Assembly (NCBI GenBank): GCA_022870745.1
Contig: CP085323.1
Coordinates: 2,604,001-2,668,000, forward strand
Direction of reading: 5' to 3'
DNA from: Silvibacterium acidisoli
Lineage (GTDB): Bacteria; Acidobacteriota; Terriglobia; Terriglobales; Acidobacteriaceae
Length of the DNA stretch: 64,000 nt
The notes below the pieces were generated by a model. That model made no database searches, was not told the DNA's origin, and saw only the letters and a list, made by a program, of their open reading frames with translations. The position numbers were made by a program, and so were the translations under genes. Of this stretch, positions 25,289 through 33,947 are shown one piece after another (position 1 is the first letter of the stretch; each line of letters starts with the position of its first letter).

Positions 25289-26812
25289 CTAGTTCAATCC
25301 GCCTCTGCGGGAACGACGCGACTGCCAGGCTTCGTATTCGTCTTCGGCCTGCACACGTTCGCGCTCCTGCCGTGGATTCTGTTGACGCTTCTGCGCAACG
25401 AAGGCGCGCTCTTCACTGCGGCTGAGCCGCCGGTGCGAACACATCCCTTCAAGCAGAAACTCCGACGCTGCGACGATTGCCTCCGGAGCATCGCTGTTCT
25501 TGATGCCCAGCGGAGAAAGCTTTTCGAACAATCCCTGGATCTGCTTCAGCTCCGCAAGCGTCTCCTTCGCGGCAACGCTGTCTTCTACCTTGGTCGTGCC
25601 GCCCAGGTTGAACCACTGCTCAATCTGCTGCGTATTCGTCTCGCCGAAGTACTGATCGTAGACCTTGCCGATCGCGGTGCGGACAACATCCTTTACCACC
25701 GTGTCTGCGCCGCGCATCTCGCCCTCGTACTCCAGCTCGAGCTTGCCGGTAATGCCGGGCAGCGCCGCGTAAAGATCGCCGACGCGGGGGACGACAAGCT
25801 TCTCGCCATGCAGCAGCGCGCGCCTCTCCGCGTTTGAGATCACCAGCTCCATCGTTGAGATAGGCAGGCGCTGGCTCACGCCGCTGCGCTTGTCCACGCG
25901 CTTGTCTTCGCGGGCCGTGAAGGCAACCTGTTCCACAATTTCGCGGATGTAGTGCGGGACCTCGATCTTTGTCAGCCCGCGCTCCGTCCACGCTTCCTGC
26001 GCAGTGATGGCAAGGCCTTCCTCAATGTTCTCGGCGTAGTGGGTGCGAATCTCTGAGCCGATGCGGTCCTTGAGTGGCGTAACAATCTTGCCGCGTGCCG
26101 TGTAGTCTTCCGGGTTCGCGCTGAAGACCAGCGCGACGTCTAACTCCAAACGCACCGGATAGCCCTTGATCTGTACATCACCCTCTTGAAGGATGTTGAA
26201 GAGCGCCACCTGGATCTTTCCCGCAAGATCGGGCAGTTCGTTGATCGCGAAGATGCCGCGGTTGGCGCGTGGCAGCAGCCCGTAGTGCATGGTCAGTTCG
26301 CTGGCAAGGTCTTCGCCTCCGCGTGCCGCCTTGATCGGGTCAAGATCGCCAATCAGATCAGCCACGGTTACATCCGGCGTTGCCAGCTTTTCGATATAGC
26401 GCTCATCGCGCGTCATGTAGGCGATTGGCGTGGCATCGCCCTTTGCCGCAACCAGGTCGTGGCTCCACTTGCTGAGTGGCCTGTAAGGATTGTCGCGAAT
26501 CTCGGAGCCGGCAACGTAAGGGACGAATTCGTCGAGCAGGGAGGTCAGCGCGCGCAGAATGCGGCTCTTTGCCTGCCCGCGCAGGCCGAGCAGGATAAAG
26601 TTCTGCTTCGAAAGCAGTGCATTTACTACCTGTGGGATAACGGTATCTTCGTAGCCGATCACGCCAGGAAAGATCGTCTCGCGCTTCTGCAGCCGCTCGA
26701 TCAGGTTTTCGCGCAGCTCATCCTTCACCGTGCGCGCAGCCATCCGCGACTCAGGGAAGTCCTTACTGTTGCGGAGTTCGCCGAGTGTCTTCGGCAGATG
26801 TCGAGTCGCCAT
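25289..26812 (-). CDS. MoxR / magnesium-chelatase I-like AAA+ ATPase
   Basis: 507 residues. An AAA+ core carries the P-loop GLRGQAKSR (LLGLRGQAKSRILRAL), a long beta-hairpin insert typical of the helix-2-insert clade, a Walker B-like GIFAINELPDLAGKIQ, and VALVFSANPEDYTARGKIVTPLKDRIGSEIRTHY as sensor 1 and Arg finger region. This is the BchI/ChlI-MoxR type. It is the upstream gene of a two-gene operon with a VWA protein. No bacteriochlorophyll or cobalamin genes lie nearby, so a generic metalloprotein or complex chaperone role is more likely than chelation. Confidence 0.8.
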   Translation of the reverse strand: MATRHLPKTLGELRNSKDFPESRMAARTVKDELRENLIERLQKRETIFPGVIGYEDTVIPQVVNALLSKQNFILLGLRGQAKSRILRALTSLLDEFVPYVAGSEIRDNPYRPLSKWSHDLVAAKGDATPIAYMTRDERYIEKLATPDVTVADLIGDLDPIKAARGGEDLASELTMHYGLLPRANRGIFAINELPDLAGKIQVALFNILQEGDVQIKGYPVRLELDVALVFSANPEDYTARGKIVTPLKDRIGSEIRTHYAENIEEGLAITAQEAWTERGLTKIEVPHYIREIVEQVAFTAREDKRVDKRSGVSQRLPISTMELVISNAERRALLHGEKLVVPRVGDLYAALPGITGKLELEYEGEMRGADTVVKDVVRTAIGKVYDQYFGETNTQQIEQWFNLGGTTKVEDSVAAKETLAELKQIQGLFEKLSPLGIKNSDAPEAIVAASEFLLEGMCSHRRLSRSEERAFVAQKRQQNPRQERERVQAEDEYEAWQSRRSRRGGLN

Positions 26813-26884
26813 TCTTCCTCCCGAGGGTTATCTCTTAAAAGAGTAGACGATTGCCAGGGCCGAAACGATTCCGCGTCTAAGGAG

Positions 26885-27484
26885 CTACATCACGTGTCCC
26901 GAGGATTTCACAGGCAGGCGTGTACTGCCGCGAAGTTTGGGCAGGATCGCCTCGTAGAAATCGCAGAGATACTCCGTCCGCAGCGCGTCGGAACGTGCAC
27001 TCAGGAGTTGCTGGCGGAAGCCTAGGTCCGATGGCAGGGAGGAGGCGAGTTCAAAGGAGATGGGCCGGTCTAGGCTGAGATGCGCCGCGGGCATCTCCAT
27101 TCCGGCAAGTTCCATGGTTTCAAAGTGGAGCGCTGCGCACTCTTCGCGACGGTTGCGCGCGGCCTCATCGCCCTCGTCGCTGAAGAACTCCACTTCAGCC
27201 TGCAGAAAAGTACGGTCTTCTTCGAGCGACTCGATCTCGAACCGTTCTTCGCCATGGCAGAGAATATCCATGCGGCCGTCGTCGTAGCGTTCCAGCACCT
27301 GCGTGATGCGCGCCGAACAGCCGATCACGGCAAGGCCTTCGGCGTGCTGTCTTACAACACCAAACGCCTGCCCGGTCTTGATGCATTCACTGATCATCTC
27401 CTTATAGCGATCTTCGAAGATGTGGAGCGGCAGAGTGGCTCCCGGAAAAAGAACAAGGTCCAAAGGAAACAGGGGGATCTTCAT
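26885..27484 (-). CDS. Lon N-terminal (substrate-binding) domain protein
   Basis: 199 residues. KIPLFPLDLVLFPGATLPLHIFEDRYKEMISECIKTGQAFGVV is the hallmark start of the Lon protease N-terminal (LAN/PUA-like) domain, and no AAA or protease domain follows. Standalone versions are common in bacteria and of unclear role. ATG at 27484 or GTG at 27487 starts it; neither has a clear ribosome site. It may share a transcript with the ATPase-VWA pair downstream, 72 bp away. Confidence 0.85.
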   Translation of the reverse strand: MKIPLFPLDLVLFPGATLPLHIFEDRYKEMISECIKTGQAFGVVRQHAEGLAVIGCSARITQVLERYDDGRMDILCHGEERFEIESLEEDRTFLQAEVEFFSDEGDEAARNRREECAALHFETMELAGMEMPAAHLSLDRPISFELASSLPSDLGFRQQLLSARSDALRTEYLCDFYEAILPKLRGSTRLPVKSSGHVM

Positions 27485-27567
27485 CACTTCGTCATTATGC
27501 GCGCAATATCTTGTCAGATGGGCCTGATTCCGCCGCCTCTTTGCGCGAGGTCAAAACCTGGAATTCG

Positions 27568-27885
27568 TCAGATGCCGAGTTCCAGGTCGTCCAGCATCGC
27601 TTGCATCTCGCTCAAAGCATGCTGGTTACCGGTACGGCGTGCGCTGGCTATACCCAGTGCCAGCCGGGCCTTGGCCTCTTCCGTGCGCTCCACCTTGGCT
27701 AGGGTCTGGGCAGCCATGAAATAGCCCGCGGTGTAGTCCGGATGCGCGGTCGCCAGGGTATCGAATTCGGTCAGGGCATTCTCCACTTCACCGCGTCCGG
27801 CATACTCCATGGCCAGCCCGTAGCGGGCAAAAGCATCATTGGGGTTCATGCCCAGAATTTCCTTCAGCATCGCAATCTTGTCCAT
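27568..27885 (-). CDS. Small TPR-repeat protein
   Basis: 105 residues from ATG 27885 (MDKIAMLKEILG); the frame runs further upstream to 27942 but that part is not TPR-like. Two to three helical repeats fit the tetratricopeptide pattern: NDAFARYGLAMEYAGRGEVENALTEFDTLATAHPDY, then TAGYFMAAQTLAKVERTEEAKARLALGIASA. No signal peptide. It probably mediates protein contacts; the partner is unknown. It ends 80 bp before the Lon-domain gene on the same strand. Confidence 0.7.
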   Translation of the reverse strand: MDKIAMLKEILGMNPNDAFARYGLAMEYAGRGEVENALTEFDTLATAHPDYTAGYFMAAQTLAKVERTEEAKARLALGIASARRTGNQHALSEMQAMLDDLELGI

Positions 27886-28005
27886 GCGGCTATTGTCGTT
27901 GAAACGGCGAAAATTTGCGTAATTGCCACCGATTGCCCACACTAAAAGAACTGTCCCAAACGCGCAGCGAAGCAGTTCGAATCAGGCAATGTGGAGGGAA
28001 AACGC

Positions 28006-28515
28006 GTGGAAGCTGGCGGTAACGTAGTCAAGGTGCGCACCCCCGCCGAATCGCGGTCAGAGATGACCGAACTGATTCTGCCCAACGACACCAATACGCT
28101 CGGAAACCTGCTGGGCGGGCGTCTCATGCACTTCATCGATCTGGTCGCGGCCATGGCTGCCTATCGCCACTCCCGCACCCATGTCGTCACCGCCTCAATG
28201 GATCACATCGATTTCATCGCCCCGGTGCATGTCGGCGATTTCCTTATCCTCAAGTCCTGCGTGAATCGCGCCTTCAATACATCGATGGAAGTTGGCGTGA
28301 CCGTCTGGGTAGAGAATCCCATCGCAGGCGTGAACCGTCACGTGGCCTCTGCTTATCTAACGTTTGTAGCCGTCGACGCCCAGGGGCGAAAGGTTCCCGT
28401 GCCCCGGCTTGAGCCGGAGACCGATGAAGAGAAGCAGCACTACGAAGACGCCGGCCGCCGCCGCGATCAACACCGTGAAGAGTCGGGCCGCCGGCAGGGC
28501 GCAAAATCCATTTAG
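28006..28515 (+). CDS. Acyl-CoA thioesterase, hotdog fold
   Basis: About 169 residues from GTG 28006, which has GGAGG 8 bases upstream; a GTG at 27991 is an alternative. The YciA/BFIT-type hotdog core is clear: ELILPNDTNTLGNLLGGRLMHFIDLVAAMAA with the catalytic Asp/Asn region, then VVTASMDHIDFIAPVHVGDFL and SAYLTFVAVDAQGR. The tail is charged (EEKQHYEDAGRRRDQHREE). It hydrolyses acyl-CoA thioesters; chain-length preference is not predictable. The next gene is the Mrp ATPase, 46 bp on. Confidence 0.85.
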   Translation: MEAGGNVVKVRTPAESRSEMTELILPNDTNTLGNLLGGRLMHFIDLVAAMAAYRHSRTHVVTASMDHIDFIAPVHVGDFLILKSCVNRAFNTSMEVGVTVWVENPIAGVNRHVASAYLTFVAVDAQGRKVPVPRLEPETDEEKQHYEDAGRRRDQHREESGRRQGAKSI

Positions 28516-28561
28516 CTCGTTCCATTTGCCCGTTTATTTGAAAGACCAGGAGTAAGCAGTT

Positions 28562-29392
28562 ATGGCACATTCCCACGTTCCGCAGGGCCCCACGGCGCTA
28601 CCCGGCGTCGCCAATGTCGTCGCAATCGGTTCCGGTAAAGGCGGAGTCGGCAAGACCACTCTCACCGCCAACATTGCCGTCGCGCTCGCGCAACTCGGCT
28701 TCCGTGTTGGACTGATCGACGCCGACATCTACGGCCCGAACATTCCCCTGATGTTCGGCAGCACACAGCAGCCGAAGGTTCTGCCCAGCAACCAGATCGA
28801 TCCAAACCTTGCACATGGCGTAAAGGTGATCTCGGTCGGCCTCATCTCCCCCGGGGACAAGCCGCTGGTCATGCGCGGACCCATGCTGCACCAGATCATC
28901 CGCCAGTTCCTGCAACAGGTGGAGTGGGGCGAGCTCGACTTCCTGCTCATCGACCTGCCGCCGGGCACCGGCGATGTCGTTATATCGCTGGTGCAGACCG
29001 TTCCGCTCACCGGAGCCGTCGTCGTCTCCACGCCTTCCGACGTCGCACTGCAGGACGCACGCAAGGCGCTCGAGATGTTCCACCAGGTGAACGTGCCCAT
29101 CCTTGGCATCGTCGAGAACATGAGCCACTTCACCTGCCCGCACTGCCACCAGGAGATCGACATCTTCTCAAAGGGCGGAGCGGAGCGCACGGCGAAGCAG
29201 TTCAACCTGCCGTTCCTAGGCTCGATCGAGCTCGATCCCGAGATTCGTAACGGCGGCGATCGGGGCCTGCCCATCGCGCTCGCAGGCAAAGGCTCTCCCA
29301 AGGCTGCACCGTTCTACGAAATCGCCCGGCAGGTCGCCGAGCGAGCCCAGATGCAATCGGAAAAGCAGGAAGACGTCTTCGAAATCAGCTAA
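28562..29392 (+). CDS. Mrp/NBP35-family Fe-S cluster carrier ATPase
   Basis: 276 residues. The deviant Walker A GSGKGGVGKTT at residues ~22-32, Walker A' IDADIYGPN, switch LIDLPPGTGDV and a CxxC pair in FTCPHCHQEID mark an ApbC/Mrp ATPase. The MIP18 domain often found at the N-terminus of bacterial Mrp is absent. It probably moves Fe-S clusters to apo-proteins in the cytoplasm; BioB and NadA elsewhere in the window are Fe-S proteins that need such loading. Confidence 0.9.
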   Translation: MAHSHVPQGPTALPGVANVVAIGSGKGGVGKTTLTANIAVALAQLGFRVGLIDADIYGPNIPLMFGSTQQPKVLPSNQIDPNLAHGVKVISVGLISPGDKPLVMRGPMLHQIIRQFLQQVEWGELDFLLIDLPPGTGDVVISLVQTVPLTGAVVVSTPSDVALQDARKALEMFHQVNVPILGIVENMSHFTCPHCHQEIDIFSKGGAERTAKQFNLPFLGSIELDPEIRNGGDRGLPIALAGKGSPKAAPFYEIARQVAERAQMQSEKQEDVFEIS

Positions 29393-29421
29393 GCGACGTT
29401 GCCCCCTCAATTCAGGAGATT

Positions 29422-29604
29422 GTCATCCCGAACAAAGTGAGGGACCTGCATCAGGGCTTTCAACAGGCAAGACAAAGGGTGCCCCATCCATGACAGTTCC
29501 ATCGTCATGGGTGGGATGCGAAGATCTCAATCAAGCGAACGAACAGGTAGCGTGGGGCTTCAGCCCCACGAATAAAAATCCAGCCAGAACGCGGCTTCAG
29601 CCGC
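29422..29604. repeat. Composite intergenic repeat block, copy A
   Basis: 29422-29449 is a near-exact copy of the 28-nt repeat at 3395. Then comes GTGCCCCATCCATGAC with a nearby GGGTGGG, shared with the block at 46937-47122, followed by two perfect hairpins with TTCA centres: 29553-29570 (GTGGGGCT/AGCCCCAC) and 29591-29604 (GCGGCT/AGCCGC). No ORF is supported here. The hairpins may act as terminators for the Mrp gene or the convergent GNAT gene. Confidence 0.65.
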
Positions 29605-29617
29605 TGAAGTCCAACCG

Positions 29618-30091
29618 TTACCGGTGCCCCAGCTCCTTAGTCATACAAATGAAATGACAAGGCTGCGAAACCGGCATCGAGTCCGCGGGAAATGTCTCCG
29701 TGCCGGTTACAACATATCCAAGCTTCGTATAGATCGTCGGTAATTCCGCACGCAGATTCACCAGCTTCAGGTCCATAAAATGAGCCCCGCGCTCGCGGGC
29801 AAACTCTTCCGCCGCACCCATCATGCGCGTGCCCAGCCCCGTCTTCTGCCGCGAAGGATCGACCGACAACAGTCCAAGATAAAAGCGTTCCCCATGCTCT
29901 TCGAGATAGATCGAAGCCGCCATGATGCCGTTCTCTTCAAAGAGCAGAAACCGCCCTTTCTCGAATAGCTCGCGCAACGTTACAGGATTCAACCTGTCTT
30001 CAAGCTTGAAAAACCGCTCCACCTGGAAGGCGGCGTTTGTGAGGGCGAGCAGTGCGGGGAGATCTTTTTCTTCGGCGAAACGAAAAGGCAT
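29618..30091 (-). CDS. GNAT-family N-acetyltransferase
   Basis: 157 residues spanning one GNAT fold: FRFAEEKDLPALLALTNAAF at the start, AASIYLEEHGERFYLGLLSVDPSRQKTGLGTRMMGAAEEFARERG with the acetyl-CoA-binding Q/RxxGxG/A loop (QKTGLGTRM), then YTKLGYVVTGTE. Substrate unknown. It is alone on the minus strand, downstream of the CtpA-type protease gene, from which a GC hairpin at 30164-30181 separates it. Confidence 0.85.
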   Translation of the reverse strand: MPFRFAEEKDLPALLALTNAAFQVERFFKLEDRLNPVTLRELFEKGRFLLFEENGIMAASIYLEEHGERFYLGLLSVDPSRQKTGLGTRMMGAAEEFARERGAHFMDLKLVNLRAELPTIYTKLGYVVTGTETFPADSMPVSQPCHFICMTKELGHR

Positions 30092-30163
30092 AGCGTGAAT
30101 CTACTCCAGTGAAATTTGTAACCGACATGCCGCGGCTTTGTCGAAGCGGCGGCCAAAAGTAAT

Positions 30164-30181
30164 GGCGGGCCGAAGCCCGCC
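30164..30181. terminator. GC-rich hairpin after the S41 protease gene
   Basis: GGCGGGC and GCCCGCC pair around a CGAA tetraloop, 20 bases beyond the minus-strand protease stop. No strong T-tract follows. It resembles the other 'gggc-ga-gccc' intergenic hairpins of the window and could be a terminator or a repeat. Confidence 0.5.
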
Positions 30182-30200
30182 ACTCTCTGCTGAAAACAAG

Positions 30201-31820
30201 TTACTGCGCAGCCGGACCGTTGTTGCGAGCCGTCTGCTTGGCCACGTTGCTCTTCACCGCATTCTGCTCAAGAGCGGCAGCCTGTGGCATGTAAGAGACC
30301 GCCTGCGCGATCATCGGATCCCATGCGGCGCGAATCCGCAGGCCCTGCAACTGGCCGAACTGCGACGTCATGATGTCCGCGGCAATGTTCGTCTTCACCC
30401 AGTCCATTACACCCGCCCCGTTGAAGTCCTGGTCGGTGTAAGCAATGTTCTGCTCGGTAAGGAACTGTTTGAACGCCTGCATCACCTGGTCATCTACCTG
30501 GAAGTTCTTCTCGACCGTGCGGTTCGCCAGGTAGTGCTTGGTGAAGTTGAAGAAAACATTATGGGCCGAAAGCAGGTCTTCGAAGTGATTCGACTTCGGG
30601 GTGTCGATCTTGTAATCCGGCGTAATTCCGCCGCCACCGTAGACGGTGCGGCCCGAGTCGGTCAGCTTGACTTCGCGGTCTTTCGTATCCTGCGGCTGAT
30701 CGTGGTTGTAGTAGTAGTCGTATAGCGAAACGCCGTTGTAGTTGCGCTGGATCAGGCGGCCGCTCGGCGTGTAGTAGTGATAAGTCGTCAGCGCAAGACC
30801 GGTATTTTCCGACAGCGGATAAACCGTCTGCACCAGTCCCTTGCCGAAGGTGATTTCGCCCACGACGATGGCGCGGTCATGATCCTGCAGTGCGCCGGAG
30901 ACGATCTCCGCCGCCGAAGCGGTTCCATGGTTCACCAGCACGATCACCGGGAAGTCGCGTCCGCCGTTGCCGTGCGTCGCACGGTAAATCTGCTCGGGAT
31001 AGGCGCGTCCACGCTGCGAAACGATGATCTGTCCGCGGCTCAGCAGCTTGTCGCAGACCGCGACCGCCTCCGTCAGCAGGCCGCCGGGGTTGCCGCGCAG
31101 GTCGAGAACCAGGCCCTTGAGGTCTCCGAACGAATCCACCGCGTCGGAGAATTCCCGGCCGGTCGTCTCCTGGAACTGGGTGATGTGAACGTAACCGATT
31201 CCCGGCTTGATCTCATATTTCAGATCCACCGAGGGATGCGGAATCTCATCACGCACCAGGTCGAAGCTCAGCGGAGCGGATGAGCCCTCGCGGTTCACCG
31301 AAAGCTTCACATGCGTGCCACGCGGGCCCTTGAGCATGTTCGCCACTTCTTCGGAGTTCATGTTCGAGGTCGATTTGCCGTCGACCGACAGGATCACATC
31401 GCCCGGACGCAGCCCTGCCTTGAACGAAGGAGTGTTTTCATACGGATAGACCACGACAATTTTGTTGTTCTGCGGCTGGATCACCATGCCCACGCCGTAA
31501 TATTTGCCGTGCTGGTCCTCACGCATCTTCGCGTAAGCCTTTGGATCGTAAAAGTTAGAGTGCGGATCGAGCGTGCGCAGCATTCCCGGAATGGCGCCGT
31601 CATAGATTGCGATATCCGGCTTATCGCCCGTCAGCGGCTCCGCATAGTTGTCGGCAACGATCTGGTAGACCGAACTGAACGATTTCAGGCTGTCGCGAAA
31701 GACCGATTCGTCGGTTGAAGACTGGGCGCCCACCCTCTGGCTGATAAACACGCCCGCAAATCCGCAGGCAACAAAGAACACCACGAGGGAGAACAAGGTA
31801 CGGCGAAGACGGGAAGACAT
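30201..31820 (-). CDS. C-terminal processing peptidase (S41A, CtpA/Prc-like)
   Basis: 539 residues with an N-terminal signal or anchor (LFSLVVFFVACGFAGVFI). A PDZ domain lies at ~100-185 (GVGMVIQPQNN, AGLRPGDVILSVDG), then the S41 core with LRGNPGGLL, nucleophile Ser302 in VNHGTASAAEIVSGAL and general base Lys327 in GEITFGKGLVQT, with Gln331 also conserved. A C-terminal helical region follows DYKIDTP. It is periplasmic and would trim or degrade proteins from their C-termini. Divergent from the SurA-like gene, so two envelope quality-control functions share one intergenic region. Confidence 0.9.
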   Translation of the reverse strand: MSSRLRRTLFSLVVFFVACGFAGVFISQRVGAQSSTDESVFRDSLKSFSSVYQIVADNYAEPLTGDKPDIAIYDGAIPGMLRTLDPHSNFYDPKAYAKMREDQHGKYYGVGMVIQPQNNKIVVVYPYENTPSFKAGLRPGDVILSVDGKSTSNMNSEEVANMLKGPRGTHVKLSVNREGSSAPLSFDLVRDEIPHPSVDLKYEIKPGIGYVHITQFQETTGREFSDAVDSFGDLKGLVLDLRGNPGGLLTEAVAVCDKLLSRGQIIVSQRGRAYPEQIYRATHGNGGRDFPVIVLVNHGTASAAEIVSGALQDHDRAIVVGEITFGKGLVQTVYPLSENTGLALTTYHYYTPSGRLIQRNYNGVSLYDYYYNHDQPQDTKDREVKLTDSGRTVYGGGGITPDYKIDTPKSNHFEDLLSAHNVFFNFTKHYLANRTVEKNFQVDDQVMQAFKQFLTEQNIAYTDQDFNGAGVMDWVKTNIAADIMTSQFGQLQGLRIRAAWDPMIAQAVSYMPQAAALEQNAVKSNVAKQTARNNGPAAQ

Positions 31821-31872
31821 GCTGGATGCAATCCTTGCGGCTCCCGTCGTTGCCGGAAAAGAGTAAACGGGA

Positions 31873-31988
31873 ACCCTTTATATAGGGTGAAGTATACACC
31901 GCGCGGCCTGGAAGAAGCTCCGGCAGGCCCAGCCGGCGCGGTACCGGAAGTCCCGCCGTTGGCATTCGTTGCAGCGGGTGTTTAGAAT
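31873..31988. promoter_or_regulatory. Promoter region between ctpA-type and surA-type genes
   Basis: The 230-bp gap holds a near-palindrome ACCCTTTATATAGGGT (31873-31888) and, for the plus strand, a possible sigma-70 promoter TTGGCA (31959-31964), 18-bp spacer, TAGAAT (31983-31988), about 60 bp before the SurA-type start. Both are read by eye. Confidence 0.4.
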
Positions 31989-32050
31989 GACACCAGCGAA
32001 CCCTCGGACTATTTTCGGAAGACGAAAAAGACGGCGGTCGTTTACCCGAG

Positions 32051-33943
32051 ATGTTGATGCAGATGACCCTTCGATCCGTGAAATTTTCTTCAAAGCCTAC
32101 CCGCGCCGCGCTTGCCGCCGGCCTTGCCGTTGCGATGTTGCCTGGTGCCTTCGGGCAGTCGGTCAAGCCGACGGAGCTTCCCGCTGATGCTACCCAGTCG
32201 CCCTACCAGGGCTCTGTGGTGGAGGACATCGTCGCCCGGGTCAACGATCAGGTCATCAGCAAGTCTGATTTCGCCCGTGCGGAACAGGATCTGGATGCTC
32301 AGGCCAAGCAGCAGCAGTGGACTCAGCAGCAGCTCTTCGAGCAGCGCCGCGAGCTCCTGCGCGACCTGATCGACCAGCAGCTCCTCATCTCGAAGGGCAA
32401 AGAGCTCGACATCAACGGAGAAACCGAGCTGGTAAAGCGCCTCGACGAGATGCGCAAGCAGAACCACCTCGATTCGATTGACGATCTGCAAAAGGCCGCT
32501 GAAGCCCAGGGCGTCTCCTGGGAAGACTTCAAAGCCAGCATCCGCAACCGCATCATTACGCAGGAAGTGATCCGCGACGAAGTCGGCCGTCACGTCAACG
32601 TCACCCCCAGCGAAGTTCAGAAGTATTACGACGATCATCAGCAGGAGTTCGAGCAGCCCGAGAAGGAAAAGCTGAGCGAAATCATGGTGACCACCGCGAA
32701 CCCTGATGACGCCGCGCAGGTTGAAGCCGCCAAGAAGAAGGCGGACGATCTTTATTCGCAGCTCAAGAGCGGAGCGGATTTCGCAGCGCTGGCCAAGAGC
32801 TCTTCCGGCGGACCGACCGCCGCACAGGGTGGCGATCTCGGCGAGTGGGAAAAGGGCAAGCTCGGCAAGGTCTTCGAGGATCAGACATTCAATCTCCAGG
32901 CTGGCCAGTTCACCGAGCCGATCCGTACCAAGCAGGGCTTTGTCATCCTTAAGGTGGACAAGCACACGCCGGGCGGTGTGGCTCCTTTGAAGGATGTTGA
33001 GGCCCAGGTAGAGGACGCGGTCGGTATGGCGAAGATGAATCCCGCTCTCCGCGATTACCTCACCAAGGCTCGCGAAGACGCCTACATCGAGATTCGCAAT
33101 GGTTACGAAGATTCCGGCGCCAGCCCGAACGAAATGCGTCCGGTCTACAGTGCATATCAGCCCCCGACGCCGAAGAAAAAGAAGAAGGTGCAGCGCACCC
33201 GCTTCCGTGGCGTGAAGAGAGGATCTGCAGGACCCTCGACGACCGAGACTGCACAGTCCGCACCGGCTCCCAGTGTTCCTTCGTTGGCTTCAGTGCCGCA
33301 GGGCGCCGCGCCGGCTGCGGCCGCCAGCACAACATCCACATCGGCTCCTGCTGCGGAACCAACGGGCAAGACCCGCTTGGCCAGCAAGTCCAAAACGACT
33401 ACGCAGAAGGCTGGCAAGAAAGAAAAGATCCGCTTCGGTCAGGCTCCGCGTGAAACGCTGCCCTCGGCCGAGACGAAGACAGAAGATGCTTCCCCGCAGG
33501 ACGCGGCAGGTGAGCAGGTCGCAGCCAGCAATGCTCCGTCCGACCTTCGCACCCTCAACCCGGATGGCACACCAGCCACTCCGGACGCGCAGGCTGCACC
33601 GAAGGAAAAGAAGCGCTTTCAGGATCGCCTGAAGCAGCCGAAGCAGAAGAAGGACAAGAACAAGGTTGATCCCTTCGCGCCGGCTCCCGAGACGACGGAC
33701 GAAACCGCCGACCGCAGCCAGCAGACCAAGGCTCTCGGCCTCAACGGCGATACCTCCAAGGCCAAGAAGGTGAACCCGGCCAAGCTTGGACCGAAGCGCC
33801 GCATGACGGACCAGCCCAAGGACAATTCGACGACGCCGGATAACCAGCAGCAGCCTGCGCCGGCACCCTCGTCATCGGGTCCGTCCACTGACAACGGCAC
33901 GCCTACGGCGCCTGCTCCGGCCTCGCCGACCTCCAACAACTAG
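32051..33943 (+). CDS. SurA-like periplasmic peptidyl-prolyl isomerase with long low-complexity tail
   Basis: 630 residues. A signal peptide lies in the first ~35 residues (AALAAGLAVAMLPGAFGQ). The SurA N-terminal chaperone helices (VEDIVARVNDQVISKSDFARAE to RNRIITQEVIRDEV) span ~56-180. One parvulin rotamase domain lies at ~205-305 (KLSEIMVTTANPDDAAQ, ADFAALAKSSSGGPTAAQGGDLG, FTEPIRTKQGFVILKV). Residues ~370-630 are Pro/Ala/Lys/Thr-rich and look disordered. It probably chaperones outer-membrane proteins. The tail is much longer than in typical SurA proteins. The next gene starts 4 bp after the stop. Confidence 0.85.
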   Translation: MLMQMTLRSVKFSSKPTRAALAAGLAVAMLPGAFGQSVKPTELPADATQSPYQGSVVEDIVARVNDQVISKSDFARAEQDLDAQAKQQQWTQQQLFEQRRELLRDLIDQQLLISKGKELDINGETELVKRLDEMRKQNHLDSIDDLQKAAEAQGVSWEDFKASIRNRIITQEVIRDEVGRHVNVTPSEVQKYYDDHQQEFEQPEKEKLSEIMVTTANPDDAAQVEAAKKKADDLYSQLKSGADFAALAKSSSGGPTAAQGGDLGEWEKGKLGKVFEDQTFNLQAGQFTEPIRTKQGFVILKVDKHTPGGVAPLKDVEAQVEDAVGMAKMNPALRDYLTKAREDAYIEIRNGYEDSGASPNEMRPVYSAYQPPTPKKKKKVQRTRFRGVKRGSAGPSTTETAQSAPAPSVPSLASVPQGAAPAAAASTTSTSAPAAEPTGKTRLASKSKTTTQKAGKKEKIRFGQAPRETLPSAETKTEDASPQDAAGEQVAASNAPSDLRTLNPDGTPATPDAQAAPKEKKRFQDRLKQPKQKKDKNKVDPFAPAPETTDETADRSQQTKALGLNGDTSKAKKVNPAKLGPKRRMTDQPKDNSTTPDNQQQPAPAPSSSGPSTDNGTPTAPAPASPTSNN

Positions 33944-33947
33944 CTCA

